A stretch of 35,111 nt of DNA from positions 1 to 35,111 of the forward strand of contig JAAAOT010000204.1 of the NCBI GenBank assembly GCA_009908725.1. Direction: 5' to 3'. Under the pieces are notes generated by a model. It ran no database searches, was not told the DNA's origin, and worked only from the letters and a program-made list of their open reading frames with translations. Positions 1 through 11,144 of the stretch are shown one piece after another; within the stretch, counting starts at the first letter, position 1, and every line of letters starts with the position of its first letter. The translations under genes and the position numbers were made by a program. The DNA is from Bacteroidota bacterium (GTDB lineage: Bacteria > Bacteroidota > Rhodothermia > Rhodothermales > Salinibacteraceae).

Positions 1-2
1 GC

Positions 3-3000
3 CGTTACAAGACAATGCAGGGCTTTCGCGTTGCCCGAAAGGCAGGATGGGACACGCACGGCTTACCTGTTGAGATCGAGGTCGAGAAAGAACTCGGCCT
101 TCAGACGCGGGCCGATGTCGAAGAGTACGGCATCGAAAAGTATAACGCCGCCTGCCGGGAGAGCGTCCTCAAGTACAAGGACGAGTGGGACGAGCTGACG
201 GAGCGTATGGGCTACTGGGTCGACCTTGACGACCCGTACGTCACCTACGAAACGGAATACATCGAAAGCGTTTGGTGGCTCCTGAAGCAGATTCACGACA
301 GCGACCTGCTGTATCGCGGCAAGAAAGTGCAGTGGTACAGCCCCGGCTCGCACACCGTTCTGTCCAGCCACGAGGTGAGCCTCGGTTACGAGGAAACGCA
401 GGACCCGAGCGTCTACATCCGCTTCTCCGTCGACGACGAGGAGGATACGTACTTCCTGGCGTGGACGACGACGCCGTGGACGCTCATTTCCAACACGGCG
501 CTCGCGGTCGGCACGGACATCGAATATGCGAAGGTCCGCCACGACGACCCGCATCAGGGCGAAGAGTACCTAATTCTGGCGGCGGACCTGCTCGACACGG
601 TTCTTGATGAGGACTACGAGGTTGTCGATACCTTCTCCGGTTCCGACCTGGTGGGCCGAACATATCAGCCGGTCTTTAGCTACTTCACCGACGAGGTGGA
701 GAAGGGCGAGGCGTGGCGCGTCGTGCCGTCGGGCATCGTGTCGACGGAGGAGGGAACCGGCGTCGTGCACATGGCGCCCGCCTACGGCGCCGACGATCAC
801 GCGGTCGCGCAGCAGGAAGGCCTGCCGCTGTTCAACCCGATCGACACCGACGGCTGCTTCACCGAGGAGGCGACGCTGGTGGCCGGGGAGTGGTTTAAGG
901 ACGCGGATAAGCAGATCACGACCGACCTGAAGGAGCGCGGGCTGCTTTACAAGCATGAGACGTACCTCCACAACTACCCGTTCGACTGGCGCAAGGGGAC
1001 GCCGCTGATGAGCTACCCGGTGGACAGCTGGTTTATCCGGACGACGGCGCTCAAAGAGAAGATGGTGGAGCGCAACCGGTCGATCAACTGGCAGCCGGAA
1101 GGCATCGGCACCGGGCGGTTCGGCGAGTGGCTTGAGAATAACGTTGACTGGGCCCTCAGCCGTCGCCGGTACTGGGGCACGCCGCTCCCGATCTGGGTAA
1201 ACGACGAGGACCCGGACGACTACTTCATCGTCGGATCGATCGACGAGCTCCGCGAACGCTTCGGGGATCAGATCCCTGCTGACGACGAAGAGGTCGATCT
1301 GCACCGGCCGTTCGTGGACGACTGGACCTGCGAGGCGGAAGAGGGCGGCACCTACCGCCGCGTCCCGGACCTGATCGACGTGTGGTTCGACTCCGGGTCG
1401 ATGCCGTACGCCCAGTGGCATTACCCCTTTGAAAACAAGGAGCAGTTTGAGGCCAACTTCCCGGCGGACTTCATCGCCGAGGGCGTCGATCAGACCCGGG
1501 GCTGGTTCTACACGCTTCACGCCATCGCCACGCTCGTGATGGACGATGTTGCGTACAAGAACGTCGTCGTCAACGGGCTCGTGCTCGACGAGGACGGCAA
1601 CAAGATGTCGAAGTCCAAGGGCAACTCGGTCGCCCCGTTCGAGGTGATCGACGAGTACGGGGCGGATGTCGTCCGCTGGTACATGATGAGCAATACCCCG
1701 CCGTGGGAGAACATCAAGTTCAGCGAGCGCGGCCTGCGCGACCTCCGGCGGAAGTTCTTCGGCACGCTGGAAAACGTCTACAGCTTCTTCGCCACGTACG
1801 CGAATATCGACGAGTTTGACGCAGGCGCGGATCGTATTCCCGTGGCGGAACGGCCCGAGCTGGACCGCTGGATCATCAGCCGGCTCAACACGACAATCGA
1901 AGACGTCGTCGCTGCGCTGGACGACTACGACCCGACGACGGCCGCCCGGGCAGTGGAAGGGTTTGTCGAGGAGCTCTCGAACTGGTACCTCCGCCGGTCG
2001 CGCCGGCGCTTCTGGAGCGCCAAGCGGGACAACGGCGCCCACGCTGAAGCCGTCGCGCCGGAAAACAAGCAGGCCGCCTACCAGACCGTCTACGAATGCC
2101 TGCTGGCCACAGCGAAACTGATGAGTCCGGTCGCCCCGTTCTTCGGGGAAAAGCTGTACCGCGAACTCTCCAGCGAAACCGTCGGCGACGTCGCCGAGAG
2201 CGTTCACCTGGCGGAGTTTCCGAAGGTCGACGCGTCCGAGCGCGACGACGCCCTTGAACACCGAATGGGGCTGGCCCGGACGATCTCGTCGGTGGTGCTG
2301 AGCCTTCGCAATCAGGCAGAAATCAACGTTCGCCAGCCGCTACCACGCATTCTGGTGGTAACCGGCACCGGCGTCGAAAAATCCGTCGTCGACGACGTGT
2401 CCGATATCATCCTTGACGAGGTGAACGTGAAGGACATCCAGTACGTCGACCACACGAGCGATGTCGTGCGCCGCTCCGCGAAACCCAACTTCAGCCGTCT
2501 GGGCCCGCGTCTCGGTGCGAAGATGAAGCCGGTCAACCAGAAGGTGCGTCAGCTCGACGACGACGCGATCACCGCCTATATCGATACGGGCTCCCTCGTG
2601 CTGGAGGTCGACGGCGAAGAGATCGAGCTGGGGCCGAACGACCTTGAGATCACGAGTGAAGGAATCGAGGGCTGGCTGGTCGAGCAGCGGGCCGGGGTCA
2701 CGGTCGCGCTCGACACGCACATCAGCGAGGCGCTCCTTCAGGAAGGACTGGCCCGGGAGAGCGTCAAGCGGATTCAGAACCTCCGCAAAGACGCCGGTTT
2801 CGACGTTACGGACCGCATCGAGATCGACTACCGCGGCTCCGATCGAATCCGGGGTGCGATCGATCAGTGGGCCGAGTGGATTCGGAACGAGACCCTGGCT
2901 CTGGAGTTGCAGCCGTCCGAACAGCCGGAGGGCGAGGCCGTGGAGACGTTCGACATTGGAGAAGAGAAGCTCACGGTTGCGGTCCGACGGGCCGTTACAC

Positions 3001-3017
3001 CGTCCTCCACGTCCTGA
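3..3017 (+). CDS. ileS: Isoleucyl-tRNA synthetase, 5'-truncated by window edge
   Basis: Frame is open from base 3 (RYKTMQGFRVARKAGWDTHGLPVEIEVEKELG); KMSKS loop GNKMSKSKGNSV; WFDSGSMPYAQWHYPFE; C-terminal anticodon-binding region. HIGH motif lies upstream of the window. Confidence 0.97.
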   Translation, partial: RYKTMQGFRVARKAGWDTHGLPVEIEVEKELGLQTRADVEEYGIEKYNAACRESVLKYKDEWDELTERMGYWVDLDDPYVTYETEYIESVWWLLKQIHDSDLLYRGKKVQWYSPGSHTVLSSHEVSLGYEETQDPSVYIRFSVDDEEDTYFLAWTTTPWTLISNTALAVGTDIEYAKVRHDDPHQGEEYLILAADLLDTVLDEDYEVVDTFSGSDLVGRTYQPVFSYFTDEVEKGEAWRVVPSGIVSTEEGTGVVHMAPAYGADDHAVAQQEGLPLFNPIDTDGCFTEEATLVAGEWFKDADKQITTDLKERGLLYKHETYLHNYPFDWRKGTPLMSYPVDSWFIRTTALKEKMVERNRSINWQPEGIGTGRFGEWLENNVDWALSRRRYWGTPLPIWVNDEDPDDYFIVGSIDELRERFGDQIPADDEEVDLHRPFVDDWTCEAEEGGTYRRVPDLIDVWFDSGSMPYAQWHYPFENKEQFEANFPADFIAEGVDQTRGWFYTLHAIATLVMDDVAYKNVVVNGLVLDEDGNKMSKSKGNSVAPFEVIDEYGADVVRWYMMSNTPPWENIKFSERGLRDLRRKFFGTLENVYSFFATYANIDEFDAGADRIPVAERPELDRWIISRLNTTIEDVVAALDDYDPTTAARAVEGFVEELSNWYLRRSRRRFWSAKRDNGAHAEAVAPENKQAAYQTVYECLLATAKLMSPVAPFFGEKLYRELSSETVGDVAESVHLAEFPKVDASERDDALEHRMGLARTISSVVLSLRNQAEINVRQPLPRILVVTGTGVEKSVVDDVSDIILDEVNVKDIQYVDHTSDVVRRSAKPNFSRLGPRLGAKMKPVNQKVRQLDDDAITAYIDTGSLVLEVDGEEIELGPNDLEITSEGIEGWLVEQRAGVTVALDTHISEALLQEGLARESVKRIQNLRKDAGFDVTDRIEIDYRGSDRIRGAIDQWAEWIRNETLALELQPSEQPEGEAVETFDIGEEKLTVAVRRAVTPSSTS

Positions 3018-3121
3018 CGCGGGCTCCACGGGGGGATGTGGTTGCCGATGGGCGTTCGCCGATCGACCACGTTTTCGGATCGATCTTCGTTTCTGACCGA
3101 CATCCGCGAGGCGCATTCATT

Positions 3122-3583
3122 ATGGCGAAAAAGGAGTCTCAACAGACCAACGGGAATTCCTCAGAGGCGCCCCGACCGGGGGCCGATGACCGCGAGACGC
3201 CCTTCTCCGAAGAAGAGCTGGAGCACTTCCGCGGTCTCATCATGAAACGACGGCGCGCCGCCCGCGAAGACATCGAACGCATGCGCGGTCAGATCGACGA
3301 GGCGCGCGAGCAGGCCAGCGACAACACGGCCTACTCGTTTCACATGGCCGACGCCGGTACGGATGCGATGGAGCGGGAGAAACTGTATCTGATGATCGCC
3401 CGCCAGCAGAAGTACATCGGATACCTCGACCGCGCCCTCGAGCGGATCGACAACAAGACTTACGGCATCTGCAAGGTGACCGGCGAGCCGATCGCGAAAG
3501 AGCGGCTGGAGGCCGTTCCCCATACGGAGATCTCCATCGCGGCGAAGCAGCAGCAGAAGAAGAAAGAGAAGCAGAACGGGTAA
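3122..3583 (+). CDS. TraR/DksA family regulator with degenerate zinc finger
   Basis: MAKKESQQTNG...DAGTDAMEREKLYLMIARQQKYIGYLDRALERIDNKTYGICKVTGEPIAKERLEAVPHTEIS; located between ileS and lspA. Confidence 0.9.
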   Translation: MAKKESQQTNGNSSEAPRPGADDRETPFSEEELEHFRGLIMKRRRAAREDIERMRGQIDEAREQASDNTAYSFHMADAGTDAMEREKLYLMIARQQKYIGYLDRALERIDNKTYGICKVTGEPIAKERLEAVPHTEISIAAKQQQKKKEKQNG

Positions 3584-3713
3584 GCCGGATCCGGATTCGT
3601 CCGTTGGCGGCGCCGGGGGATCACCGTCCGACCGCTGCACGCGCACCGGCCGGGTGGCGGTCGTTTGACGCCGCTAACCTGCACGGCCCGCCCGTGTCGT
3701 CCATGCACTGATT

Positions 3714-4454
3714 TTGAAGCACATGAGAGTACTCTGGCTGTCCGGGCTCGTCGTTGTCCTCGACCAGCTCACGAAAGCAGCGGTCCTTGAATACATGTAC
3801 CGCGGCCAGTCGATTCCCGTTGTGGGGGACTGGCTCAAGTTCACCTTCACCGAGAACCCGGGCATGGCGTTCGGGATACAGATCGGCCCGAAAGGGACGG
3901 TGACGGTGCTCGCCCTTCTGGCGATGGGCCTCGTGGCGTACTACTTCTATCACGTCCGCCACAGCTATCTGCCCTACCGGCTGAGCCTTGCCTTCATCTT
4001 CGGCGGCGCCATCGGCAACATCATCGATCGGGTGTTTTACGGCGCGCTTCTTGGCTACGGCGAGCTGTTTCAGGGGAAGGTCGTCGACTTCGTCCACGTC
4101 AGCGTGTGGAAGGGGTGGATCCCCGAGGCCGTCCCGGTCTACGGTGGCGCGTATATCGACCTGTTCCCCATCTGGAACGTCGCGGACATGGCGATTGTCG
4201 GCGGTGTGATGGGTGTTCTCACGTTCCACCACACGTTTCACGAGCGCGAGCGGCTCCGCCTCCAGCGAGCCTCGATGCGGATCGCATCGGTCGAGCCGGC
4301 ACGTGTGGACTTTGCCCTCCCGCCCCTTCGTGCGCACGTCCCACACGGGCTGCACAACGGCAACGGCACATCTGCGTCGGCATCGAACCCGACATCGGCA
4401 TCTTCCGTCCCCGAGATGGCCGACACGTCCGACCGGACCTCGGCGGCCGCATGA
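3714..4454 (+). CDS. lspA: Lipoprotein signal peptidase (signal peptidase II); start may be ATG at 3723
   Basis: [50 protein letters not shown]; four hydrophobic segments. Confidence 0.95.
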   Translation: MKHMRVLWLSGLVVVLDQLTKAAVLEYMYRGQSIPVVGDWLKFTFTENPGMAFGIQIGPKGTVTVLALLAMGLVAYYFYHVRHSYLPYRLSLAFIFGGAIGNIIDRVFYGALLGYGELFQGKVVDFVHVSVWKGWIPEAVPVYGGAYIDLFPIWNVADMAIVGGVMGVLTFHHTFHERERLRLQRASMRIASVEPARVDFALPPLRAHVPHGLHNGNGTSASASNPTSASSVPEMADTSDRTSAAA

Positions 4455-4659
4455 TGCGGACCACTGCGGCTCCCCCGACCATCGGACCTGTTGGTGTCGG
4501 GGACACGTCTTTTCGCACAGTTACCACGGTTTCGGGACGTGCTGTTGTCGAACGTCGCGCGCTGTCGTGCGTGTAACACATCCTGCAAAAATGGCGGTCC
4601 CGTCGCACGGCGCCGGCCCGTCGTCCCTCGCGAGCATCCCTCAGGTTTCCGCATCGCTC

Positions 4660-6483
4660 ATGCCTGATCAGTCGAAGATCCGCAACTTCTGCATCATTGC
4701 CCACATCGATCACGGCAAGAGTACGCTCGCCGATCGCCTGCTGGAACGCACGGGGACGATCAGTGAGCGGGATATGCAGGAGCAGACGCTCGACGACATG
4801 GATCTCGAGCGCGAGCGTGGCATCACGATTAAGAGTCACGCCGTCCGGATGACGTATGAGGCGCAGGACGGGAAGGAGTACATCTTCAACCTGATCGACA
4901 CGCCCGGCCACGTAGACTTCACCTACGAGGTGTCGCGTGCCCTGAAAGCGTGCGAAGGCGTGATCCTGCTCGTTGATGCGGCCCAGGGCATCGAGGCGCA
5001 GACCATCTCGAATCTCTATCTGGCGCTCGAGCAGGACCTGGAGATCATTCCGGTGCTGAACAAGGTCGACCTGCCCGTCGCCCAGCCGGACGTGATCGCG
5101 CAGTCGCTCGAAGACCTCATCGGCGAGCCGGCGGAAGACATTCTGGCCGTCAGCGCCAAGACCGGCACGGGCGTGGACGACCTGCTGGAGATGATCATCG
5201 ATCGCGTCCCCCCGCCATCCGGCGACCCCGACGCCCCGCTTCGGGCGCTCATCTTCGACTCCGTATACGATTCCTACCGCGGGTCGGTCGTGTACGCCCG
5301 CATTTTCGACGGGACGCTGTCGCAGGGCGAAGGCATGGAGTTCATGTCGAATAAGAAACGGTATGACGCGGAAGAACTCGGCACGCTCCGCCTCGGAAGG
5401 CAGAAAGTCGACAAGCTCTCCGCCGGCGACGTTGGCTACATCATCGGCTCGGTGAAAGACGTGCAGGACACGCGCGTCGGTGATACGATCACGACCGAGA
5501 AGAACGGAGCCACGGAGCCGATTCCCGGCTTCAAGGAGGTGAAGCCGATGGTGTTCAGCGGCATTTACCCGACGGACACCGACGACTTCGAAGACCTGCG
5601 CAGCGCCCTCGACAAGCTCCAGCTCAACGACGCGTCGCTGACCTACGAGCCGGAAACGTCGGCGGCTCTCGGATACGGCTTCCGCGTCGGCTTCCTGGGA
5701 CTGCTCCACATGGAGATTATTCAGGAGCGCTTGGACCGCGAGTTCGGCCTCGACATCATCACCACCGTGCCGAACGTGGAGTACCGCGTCAAGGTCAGCA
5801 AGCCGGGGGAAAAGGACGACGGAGACATCGTCACGGTCGACAACCCCGAGGAGATGCCGCATTACGGCGACATCGACGAGGTTTACGAGCCGTACATTCG
5901 GGCAGACATCATCACGCCCAGCGACTACATCGGCAACCTGATTCAGCTCTGTGAAGACCGCCGCGGCGAGTACGTCGAACAGCGGTGGCTGGACACCGAG
6001 CGCGTCAGTCTCGTCTACGAGCTACCGCTTGCCGAAATCGTCTTCGACTTCTACGATACGCTGAAGAGCGTCAGCCGCGGGTACGCCTCCTTCGATTACG
6101 AGTTTATCGAGTACCGCGAAAGCGACCTCGTCAAGCTTACGATTCTCATCAACGAGGATCCGGTGGATGCGCTGTCGACCATCGTTCACCGCGACTCGGC
6201 GTACGAGATCGGCCGGAAGCTGACGAAGAAGCTTAAGGAACTCATCCCCAAGCAGATGTTCGAGGTACCGGTGCAGGCGTCGATCGGTCGCCGCGTCGTG
6301 GCCCGCGAAACGATTCGCGCACAGAAGAAAAACGTGACGGCGAAGTGCTATGGCGGCGACATTACCCGGAAGCGGAAGCTCTGGGAGAAGCAGAAGGAGG
6401 GGAAGAAACGCATGAAGCAGGTCGGTAGCGTCGACGTGCCACAGGAGGCGTTTCTCGCGGTGCTGTCGATGAACGATAACTAA
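4660..6483 (+). CDS. lepA: Elongation factor 4 (LepA GTPase); alternative ATG at 4591
   Basis: [51 protein letters not shown]-terminal [42 protein letters not shown]. Confidence 0.97.
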   Translation: MPDQSKIRNFCIIAHIDHGKSTLADRLLERTGTISERDMQEQTLDDMDLERERGITIKSHAVRMTYEAQDGKEYIFNLIDTPGHVDFTYEVSRALKACEGVILLVDAAQGIEAQTISNLYLALEQDLEIIPVLNKVDLPVAQPDVIAQSLEDLIGEPAEDILAVSAKTGTGVDDLLEMIIDRVPPPSGDPDAPLRALIFDSVYDSYRGSVVYARIFDGTLSQGEGMEFMSNKKRYDAEELGTLRLGRQKVDKLSAGDVGYIIGSVKDVQDTRVGDTITTEKNGATEPIPGFKEVKPMVFSGIYPTDTDDFEDLRSALDKLQLNDASLTYEPETSAALGYGFRVGFLGLLHMEIIQERLDREFGLDIITTVPNVEYRVKVSKPGEKDDGDIVTVDNPEEMPHYGDIDEVYEPYIRADIITPSDYIGNLIQLCEDRRGEYVEQRWLDTERVSLVYELPLAEIVFDFYDTLKSVSRGYASFDYEFIEYRESDLVKLTILINEDPVDALSTIVHRDSAYEIGRKLTKKLKELIPKQMFEVPVQASIGRRVVARETIRAQKKNVTAKCYGGDITRKRKLWEKQKEGKKRMKQVGSVDVPQEAFLAVLSMNDN

Positions 6484-6686
6484 CCTTCCCCCTGACCGCC
6501 GGTCGGTCCGGAGCGCCGGGTGACCAGAGGTCTGGGTGATTGAATCCGGGTACACTCCTTGATGTAACCAACCCTGCGCCCGATCTTAAAGGGCGTTGAT
6601 ACGGACGGGCGCACGTCGCTTCCGAATCGCCTCCGTCCGCGTACGCACTTCCTGGCTTTCCCGTGGTCTTTTCCCCTCGCCTGCCG

Positions 6687-7601
6687 ATGATTCCCCCCGT
6701 TCGTTCTTCGGCGTTCCTGCTTCCGATCCTGTGTCTCGCTTTGTTCGGGATGCCGGTCGACACCCACGCCCAGCAGATCTCCTCGGATGGATCCACGGCA
6801 CCGGTCCGGACGGTGACCTACAGCGGAGACGCCGAGCGTCCAACAGACACATCGCCGACGCTCGTGGAGCGGTATCAGCGTGCTCGCCTTCAGATGCTGG
6901 CCGAACGGATGCAGCGCGAGACCCGCGGACGCGTCGCCATCGCAGGCCCCGAGCGCTTCCGCGTCCCGTCTGATTCGCTGCGTCCCGGCGCGTCGGGCGG
7001 AGAGAAGGCATCAGCGCCGGCTCCATCGTTCCCCGTTTCCCGGGTGCGTGCCGTGCGGAAGCTCGAACGGGGATGGTATCGGGACCGCTTCTCGGATACC
7101 CGGTGGTCCTTCCTCGGAGCCGGGCGACACTTCACGCCGATCGATACGACGCTGACCCGCCGGCTTCGTGCCCAGCTTCAGGCCCACTACGGCGATCCGA
7201 CACAGGTCCTGGCCGACTTCAACCTGCGACAGCCACGCGACGAGTACGTCCAGTTCGAATACTGGCTCGTCGTAAACGACTCCATCCCCGTCAAAATCAG
7301 CGACGCCAACGGAGCCCGCGATCGCGGCCTGATCGTCGCCACCTCTGCGGAGTACCGCGATGAGCTGTTTGCCCTTCGCCAGGCCGTACTCGAGCCTGCG
7401 CTGCGCTCGCGGCCCGCGCCGTATGTCGATTATTATTTTGAAAGCGAGACACGCCGCTGGTATCGTACGGGGTATGACGGGTCGACCTACTTCCTGGACC
7501 CGATGTCCCGATATCGAACGACGCCCGGACAGCGTCCCCGGCTCGATGCCCGACGCTCGGCCCCGTCCGACGCCGGCGTGTCGTCTGCCAGCACGCAGTG
7601 A
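6687..7601 (+). CDS. Secreted hypothetical protein
   Basis: MIPPVRSSAFLLPILCLALFGMPVDTHAQQ signal peptide; high-GC coding bias; no recognised domain. The ORF-track start (GTG 6663) is likely too early. Confidence 0.65.
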   Translation: MIPPVRSSAFLLPILCLALFGMPVDTHAQQISSDGSTAPVRTVTYSGDAERPTDTSPTLVERYQRARLQMLAERMQRETRGRVAIAGPERFRVPSDSLRPGASGGEKASAPAPSFPVSRVRAVRKLERGWYRDRFSDTRWSFLGAGRHFTPIDTTLTRRLRAQLQAHYGDPTQVLADFNLRQPRDEYVQFEYWLVVNDSIPVKISDANGARDRGLIVATSAEYRDELFALRQAVLEPALRSRPAPYVDYYFESETRRWYRTGYDGSTYFLDPMSRYRTTPGQRPRLDARRSAPSDAGVSSASTQ

Positions 7602-7708
7602 GTCGCTCGCGTGCCTTTCCATACGAACCGAAGGAGCAGATGCGTTTGGATGAGGCGTTGTCCCGCCGCTCTGCGTGTCCTTTTTTCCACTGATCCCGGT
7701 TTCTGACT

Positions 7709-8854
7709 TTGCCCTCGACCAATACCTCCGACGCTCGCGTGCGTACCCGCGTCTCCGACGAAGAGCGGCCGGACGCCCGACCCGAGAAAAGTTCGCTCCG
7801 CCAGTGGGTGGAGGCCTTCGGGTTTGCCCTCGTCGTCGTACTCGTCCTGCGCGTGTTTATCTTCGCGCTGTTTACGATCCCGACGCCGTCAATGGAGCGA
7901 AATCTCCTCGTGGGCGACTACCTTTATGTGTCGAAGCTGCATTACGGGCCGCGTATGCCGATGTCCGTCGGGATTCCGTTCGTCCAGTCGTGGTCCGTTC
8001 CCGGTGTCGAGTTTCCATACACCCGGCTTCCGGGCTTCGGCTCTGTCGAACGCGGCGATGCAATCGTCTTCAACTACCCTCCCGACGACGGTCCGATCGA
8101 CCGTCGGATGCACTACATCAAACGGGTAATGGGGATGCCGGGCGACTCCATCAGCGTCCGGGAAAAGGTTGTTCACATCAACGACGAGGCGTACCCGCTC
8201 GGCCACGGGATGCAGCAGAACTGGCTGGTGACCAAAGAAAACGCACGGTACCAGATTCCGCGCCCGCGCCGGGAGGAACTCAACATCTCCTCGATTCAGC
8301 CGACGTCGGACGCGCGGACCGTCCGCATGACCGCGACCCCGTCCGCGATTCAGGCCATCTCCGACCTGCCGTGGATCGAACAGATCCGCCCGGAGATAAC
8401 CTCCCAGCCGCAGGCCACGCTGTACCCGGGTGATCGCGGCTACTCGCGCGACAATTACGGCCCGGTCTTCGTCCCCGGAGAGGGCACCACCGTGGAGTTG
8501 ACGGCTGAAAACTGGGCCGTTTACGGACCGGTCATCGATCGCTACGAGAACCGGAACGCCCGGCAGATGACGGACTCGACGTTTGCAATTGACGGGCAGG
8601 AGACGACGACGTACACGTTTCAGCAGAACTACTACTTCGTCATGGGCGACAATCGTGACAACTCGCAGGACAGCCGTTTCTGGGGCTATGTGCCCGAGGA
8701 TCACATCGTCGGCAAAGCCATCGTGACGTACTTCTCCCGCTCGCCGTCAAGTGTCGTGCCCCGTTTCGGTCGCATCCTGCGCCCGATTGACGACGTCAGC
8801 GTGTTTCGCGAGACGTCCGTACTCCAGCAGATCCCGGAAACGGTGGCGCCGTAA
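7709..8854 (+). CDS. lepB: Signal peptidase I (S26A), large-insert type; probable TTG start
   Basis: TIPTPSMERNLLVGDYLYVSKLHYG (catalytic Ser), HYIKRVMGMPGDSI (catalytic Lys), VMGDNRDNSQDSRFWGYVPEDHIVGKA. Confidence 0.95.
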   Translation: MPSTNTSDARVRTRVSDEERPDARPEKSSLRQWVEAFGFALVVVLVLRVFIFALFTIPTPSMERNLLVGDYLYVSKLHYGPRMPMSVGIPFVQSWSVPGVEFPYTRLPGFGSVERGDAIVFNYPPDDGPIDRRMHYIKRVMGMPGDSISVREKVVHINDEAYPLGHGMQQNWLVTKENARYQIPRPRREELNISSIQPTSDARTVRMTATPSAIQAISDLPWIEQIRPEITSQPQATLYPGDRGYSRDNYGPVFVPGEGTTVELTAENWAVYGPVIDRYENRNARQMTDSTFAIDGQETTTYTFQQNYYFVMGDNRDNSQDSRFWGYVPEDHIVGKAIVTYFSRSPSSVVPRFGRILRPIDDVSVFRETSVLQQIPETVAP

Positions 8855-8947
8855 CGGCATGTACCGCCGTCCCGCGTCTTGCTCCACCAACGCCGTGCGG
8901 GGATGGGCGGCCGATCAACTCGCGGGTCGCAATCTCCGTGATGGCGC

Positions 8948-9946
8948 TCAGCGCGACGCCCGCTGTTTACGTATCCGATCCCACATTTCCTGTTGCGGCG
9001 TGCCCGGTTCCACTTTGTAAGGATCCGTCGGCAGCGAGACGCGCTTCAGGACCGGGTACCGTCGCTTCTCGACGAACGGGTTGGGATGGTGCTCCGGCGG
9101 ATCCTCGCCGAGGACGAGCACCATCGTGCCGGGGGACTGGATCCGTCCCTGCCCGCTACCGGGCCCGATGTGGCCGCGCGTCGTCTCCCAGGGGTCGGCC
9201 CAGTTGTAGATCCATTTCGCGTCGGCGTCCACGAGCCGCACGCAGCCGTGGCTGGTCGGGCCGCCCGTAGGCATGGCGTACTGGTGCACGTGGATGCCAC
9301 GGGCCGCGTGGAAGTTGAAGACCCAGAACATCTCCCATTCCTCGCCGGGCGGGCTGAGGGTGGAGACGCGCTGCTCTTGCTTCCAGTTAAAATTAAAGCG
9401 TCCGTTCGGCGTGGCCGTTGAGTCCGGATTCCCGGTGTTCACGATGCCCCACCGCTGGAGCGTGCCGTATTCGTACGCGGCAAAGGCCTGAATCGTCTTG
9501 TGGATCATAAAGACCTTGCTGTGGTCGCGGGCGCCCGGGTAGTAGCGGGGGAACGGGGAATAGGCGCGGAAGTCGAGCCCGTATTCGGTCGGGACGACGA
9601 GCGTATCGCCGAGAGAGACGTTCTCCAGCGTCACGCGATTGAGGAGTTCGACGAGCTGGGCACGCTGGTGCCCGAGCTTCATGTCGCCGTCCCCGAGGCG
9701 GGAGTAGAGACGGTTTCGGGCCATCACGCTGTTGCCGCTCGGGTCATCGTACACCATGTACTCGTAGTAAACCTCTGGCAGCGCGTCGAGCGAGCTGGCT
9801 CGCCGCGTCAAAATATTCTCCAGCTCATACTGGTCGAAGTACCCCTGCGCGGATGCCGACGTGGGGAGGAGGAGCGCGGCGAGTAGAACGGCCGCAAGGG
9901 CGGACGGGAGGCGCTGCAGCAGACGGGGAGAGCAGGTCCTTCTCAT
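8948..9946 (-). CDS. L,D-transpeptidase (YkuD family), secreted
   Basis: MRRTCSPRLLQRLPSALAAVLLAALLLPTSASAQG signal peptide; catalytic motif HQYAMPTGGPTSHGCVRLVDADAKWIYNW. Confidence 0.9.
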   Translation of the reverse strand: MRRTCSPRLLQRLPSALAAVLLAALLLPTSASAQGYFDQYELENILTRRASSLDALPEVYYEYMVYDDPSGNSVMARNRLYSRLGDGDMKLGHQRAQLVELLNRVTLENVSLGDTLVVPTEYGLDFRAYSPFPRYYPGARDHSKVFMIHKTIQAFAAYEYGTLQRWGIVNTGNPDSTATPNGRFNFNWKQEQRVSTLSPPGEEWEMFWVFNFHAARGIHVHQYAMPTGGPTSHGCVRLVDADAKWIYNWADPWETTRGHIGPGSGQGRIQSPGTMVLVLGEDPPEHHPNPFVEKRRYPVLKRVSLPTDPYKVEPGTPQQEMWDRIRKQRASR

Positions 9947-10030
9947 ACGGGCAAGCGAAGTCTGAGGCACAGGGCAACGATCGTGCGTACCCACCCGAGG
10001 GATGGCAGTTTCCGGGGGTGGGCCACGTCG

Positions 10031-11089
10031 TCAGTCGGGCGGCATGCAGCCCTTCTCGCGAAGCGTCCGGATCATGTCCGGATCACCGAGCACGATCAGG
10101 ATGTCACCCTCCTGGATGCGGGCGGCCGGATCCGGGTTGAAGCGCATCATGTCGCCTTCGCTCTGGTCGATCATGCCGATGACGATTGCGTCGTATTGCT
10201 GGCGGAAATTGCTATCCGCGAGGGTCTGTCCGGCGAGCGAGGCGCCCGGCATGACCTCCACCTCGTCGATCTGGAGGCTGAGGGCGCCCGCCCGGAGCAC
10301 GCGCTCGAGAAACTGATCCACGTTCGGCCGGAGGATCACCTGCGCCATCCGGTCGGCGCCAACCTCGCTCGGCGCAATAACCTTGTCCGCTCCGGCGTGC
10401 AGAAGCTTCGATCGATTGCGGTGATCGATCGTCCGCGCGAGGATGAACACGTTCGGGTTCATCTCCCGGGCGGTCAGCGTTACAAACACATTCGAACTGT
10501 CCTCGGGAAGGGCGAGAATGAGACCGAATGCCCGGTCGATCCCAGCCTTTCGCAGGGTGTCCTCGTCCTCAGCGTTGCCCTGCACATACAGCCTCTCGTT
10601 CTCCTGGCACTGCTCGATTTCCTCATCCGCCTGGTCGATCACGACGAACTCTCGCTGTGCGTGCTCGAGGTCTTCGGCGAGTCGCTGTCCGACGCGACCG
10701 TATCCGCAGACGATGTAATGATTCTCGAGGTCGTTGATCTTCTTCATTTTCTGTCGTTCGCGGAGTCGGTCGCTGGCGAGGAGAAGCTGGGCGGACCGGG
10801 CGGCGACGAAGGTGACGATGCCGATGCCGGTCAGGGCGATGAAGATCGTAAAGAAGCGGCCGACGTCGGAGAGGGGCCGCACTTCGGCAAACCCGATCGT
10901 CGTCAGCGTGATGAACGTCATGAAGAGGCCGTCCATCCACGGCCATCCCTCAATCACGCGATACCCGGACGTCCCAATTGCGATGACAACGAAGAGCGTC
11001 GTCGTCGCCAGGAGGATCTCCCTGCGGGACTGGTCCATGCGAACGTACCAGGTACGCAGGCGCTCGGTGGGATTGCCGAAGAGGCTCAT
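10031..11089 (-). CDS. Two-TM potassium channel with RCK (TrkA-N/TrkA-C) domains
   Basis: Pore region MDGLFMTFITLTTIGFAEVRPLSDVGRFFTIF; NHYIVCGYGRVGQRLAEDLEHAQREFVVID Rossmann fold; C-terminal TrkA-C (ARIQEGDILIVLGDPDMIRTL). Confidence 0.9.
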   Translation of the reverse strand: MSLFGNPTERLRTWYVRMDQSRREILLATTTLFVVIAIGTSGYRVIEGWPWMDGLFMTFITLTTIGFAEVRPLSDVGRFFTIFIALTGIGIVTFVAARSAQLLLASDRLRERQKMKKINDLENHYIVCGYGRVGQRLAEDLEHAQREFVVIDQADEEIEQCQENERLYVQGNAEDEDTLRKAGIDRAFGLILALPEDSSNVFVTLTAREMNPNVFILARTIDHRNRSKLLHAGADKVIAPSEVGADRMAQVILRPNVDQFLERVLRAGALSLQIDEVEVMPGASLAGQTLADSNFRQQYDAIVIGMIDQSEGDMMRFNPDPAARIQEGDILIVLGDPDMIRTLREKGCMPPD

Positions 11090-11144
11090 CGGTGGGTGGA
11101 CCGTGGAAACGCACGCGAACACGCGAGGAGAGGCTGCCGGTGGA

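Noticed and set aside
570-2261. 563-aa minus-strand ORF opposite ileS
   Set aside because: Shadow ORF of a housekeeping gene.
4213-4659. N-terminal extension of the lepA ORF overlapping lspA
   Set aside because: Arg/Ser-rich out-of-frame translation of lspA; LepA begins at [21 protein letters not shown] (or ATG 4591).
4219-5862. 547-aa minus-strand ORF opposite lepA
   Set aside because: Shadow ORF; no domain signature.
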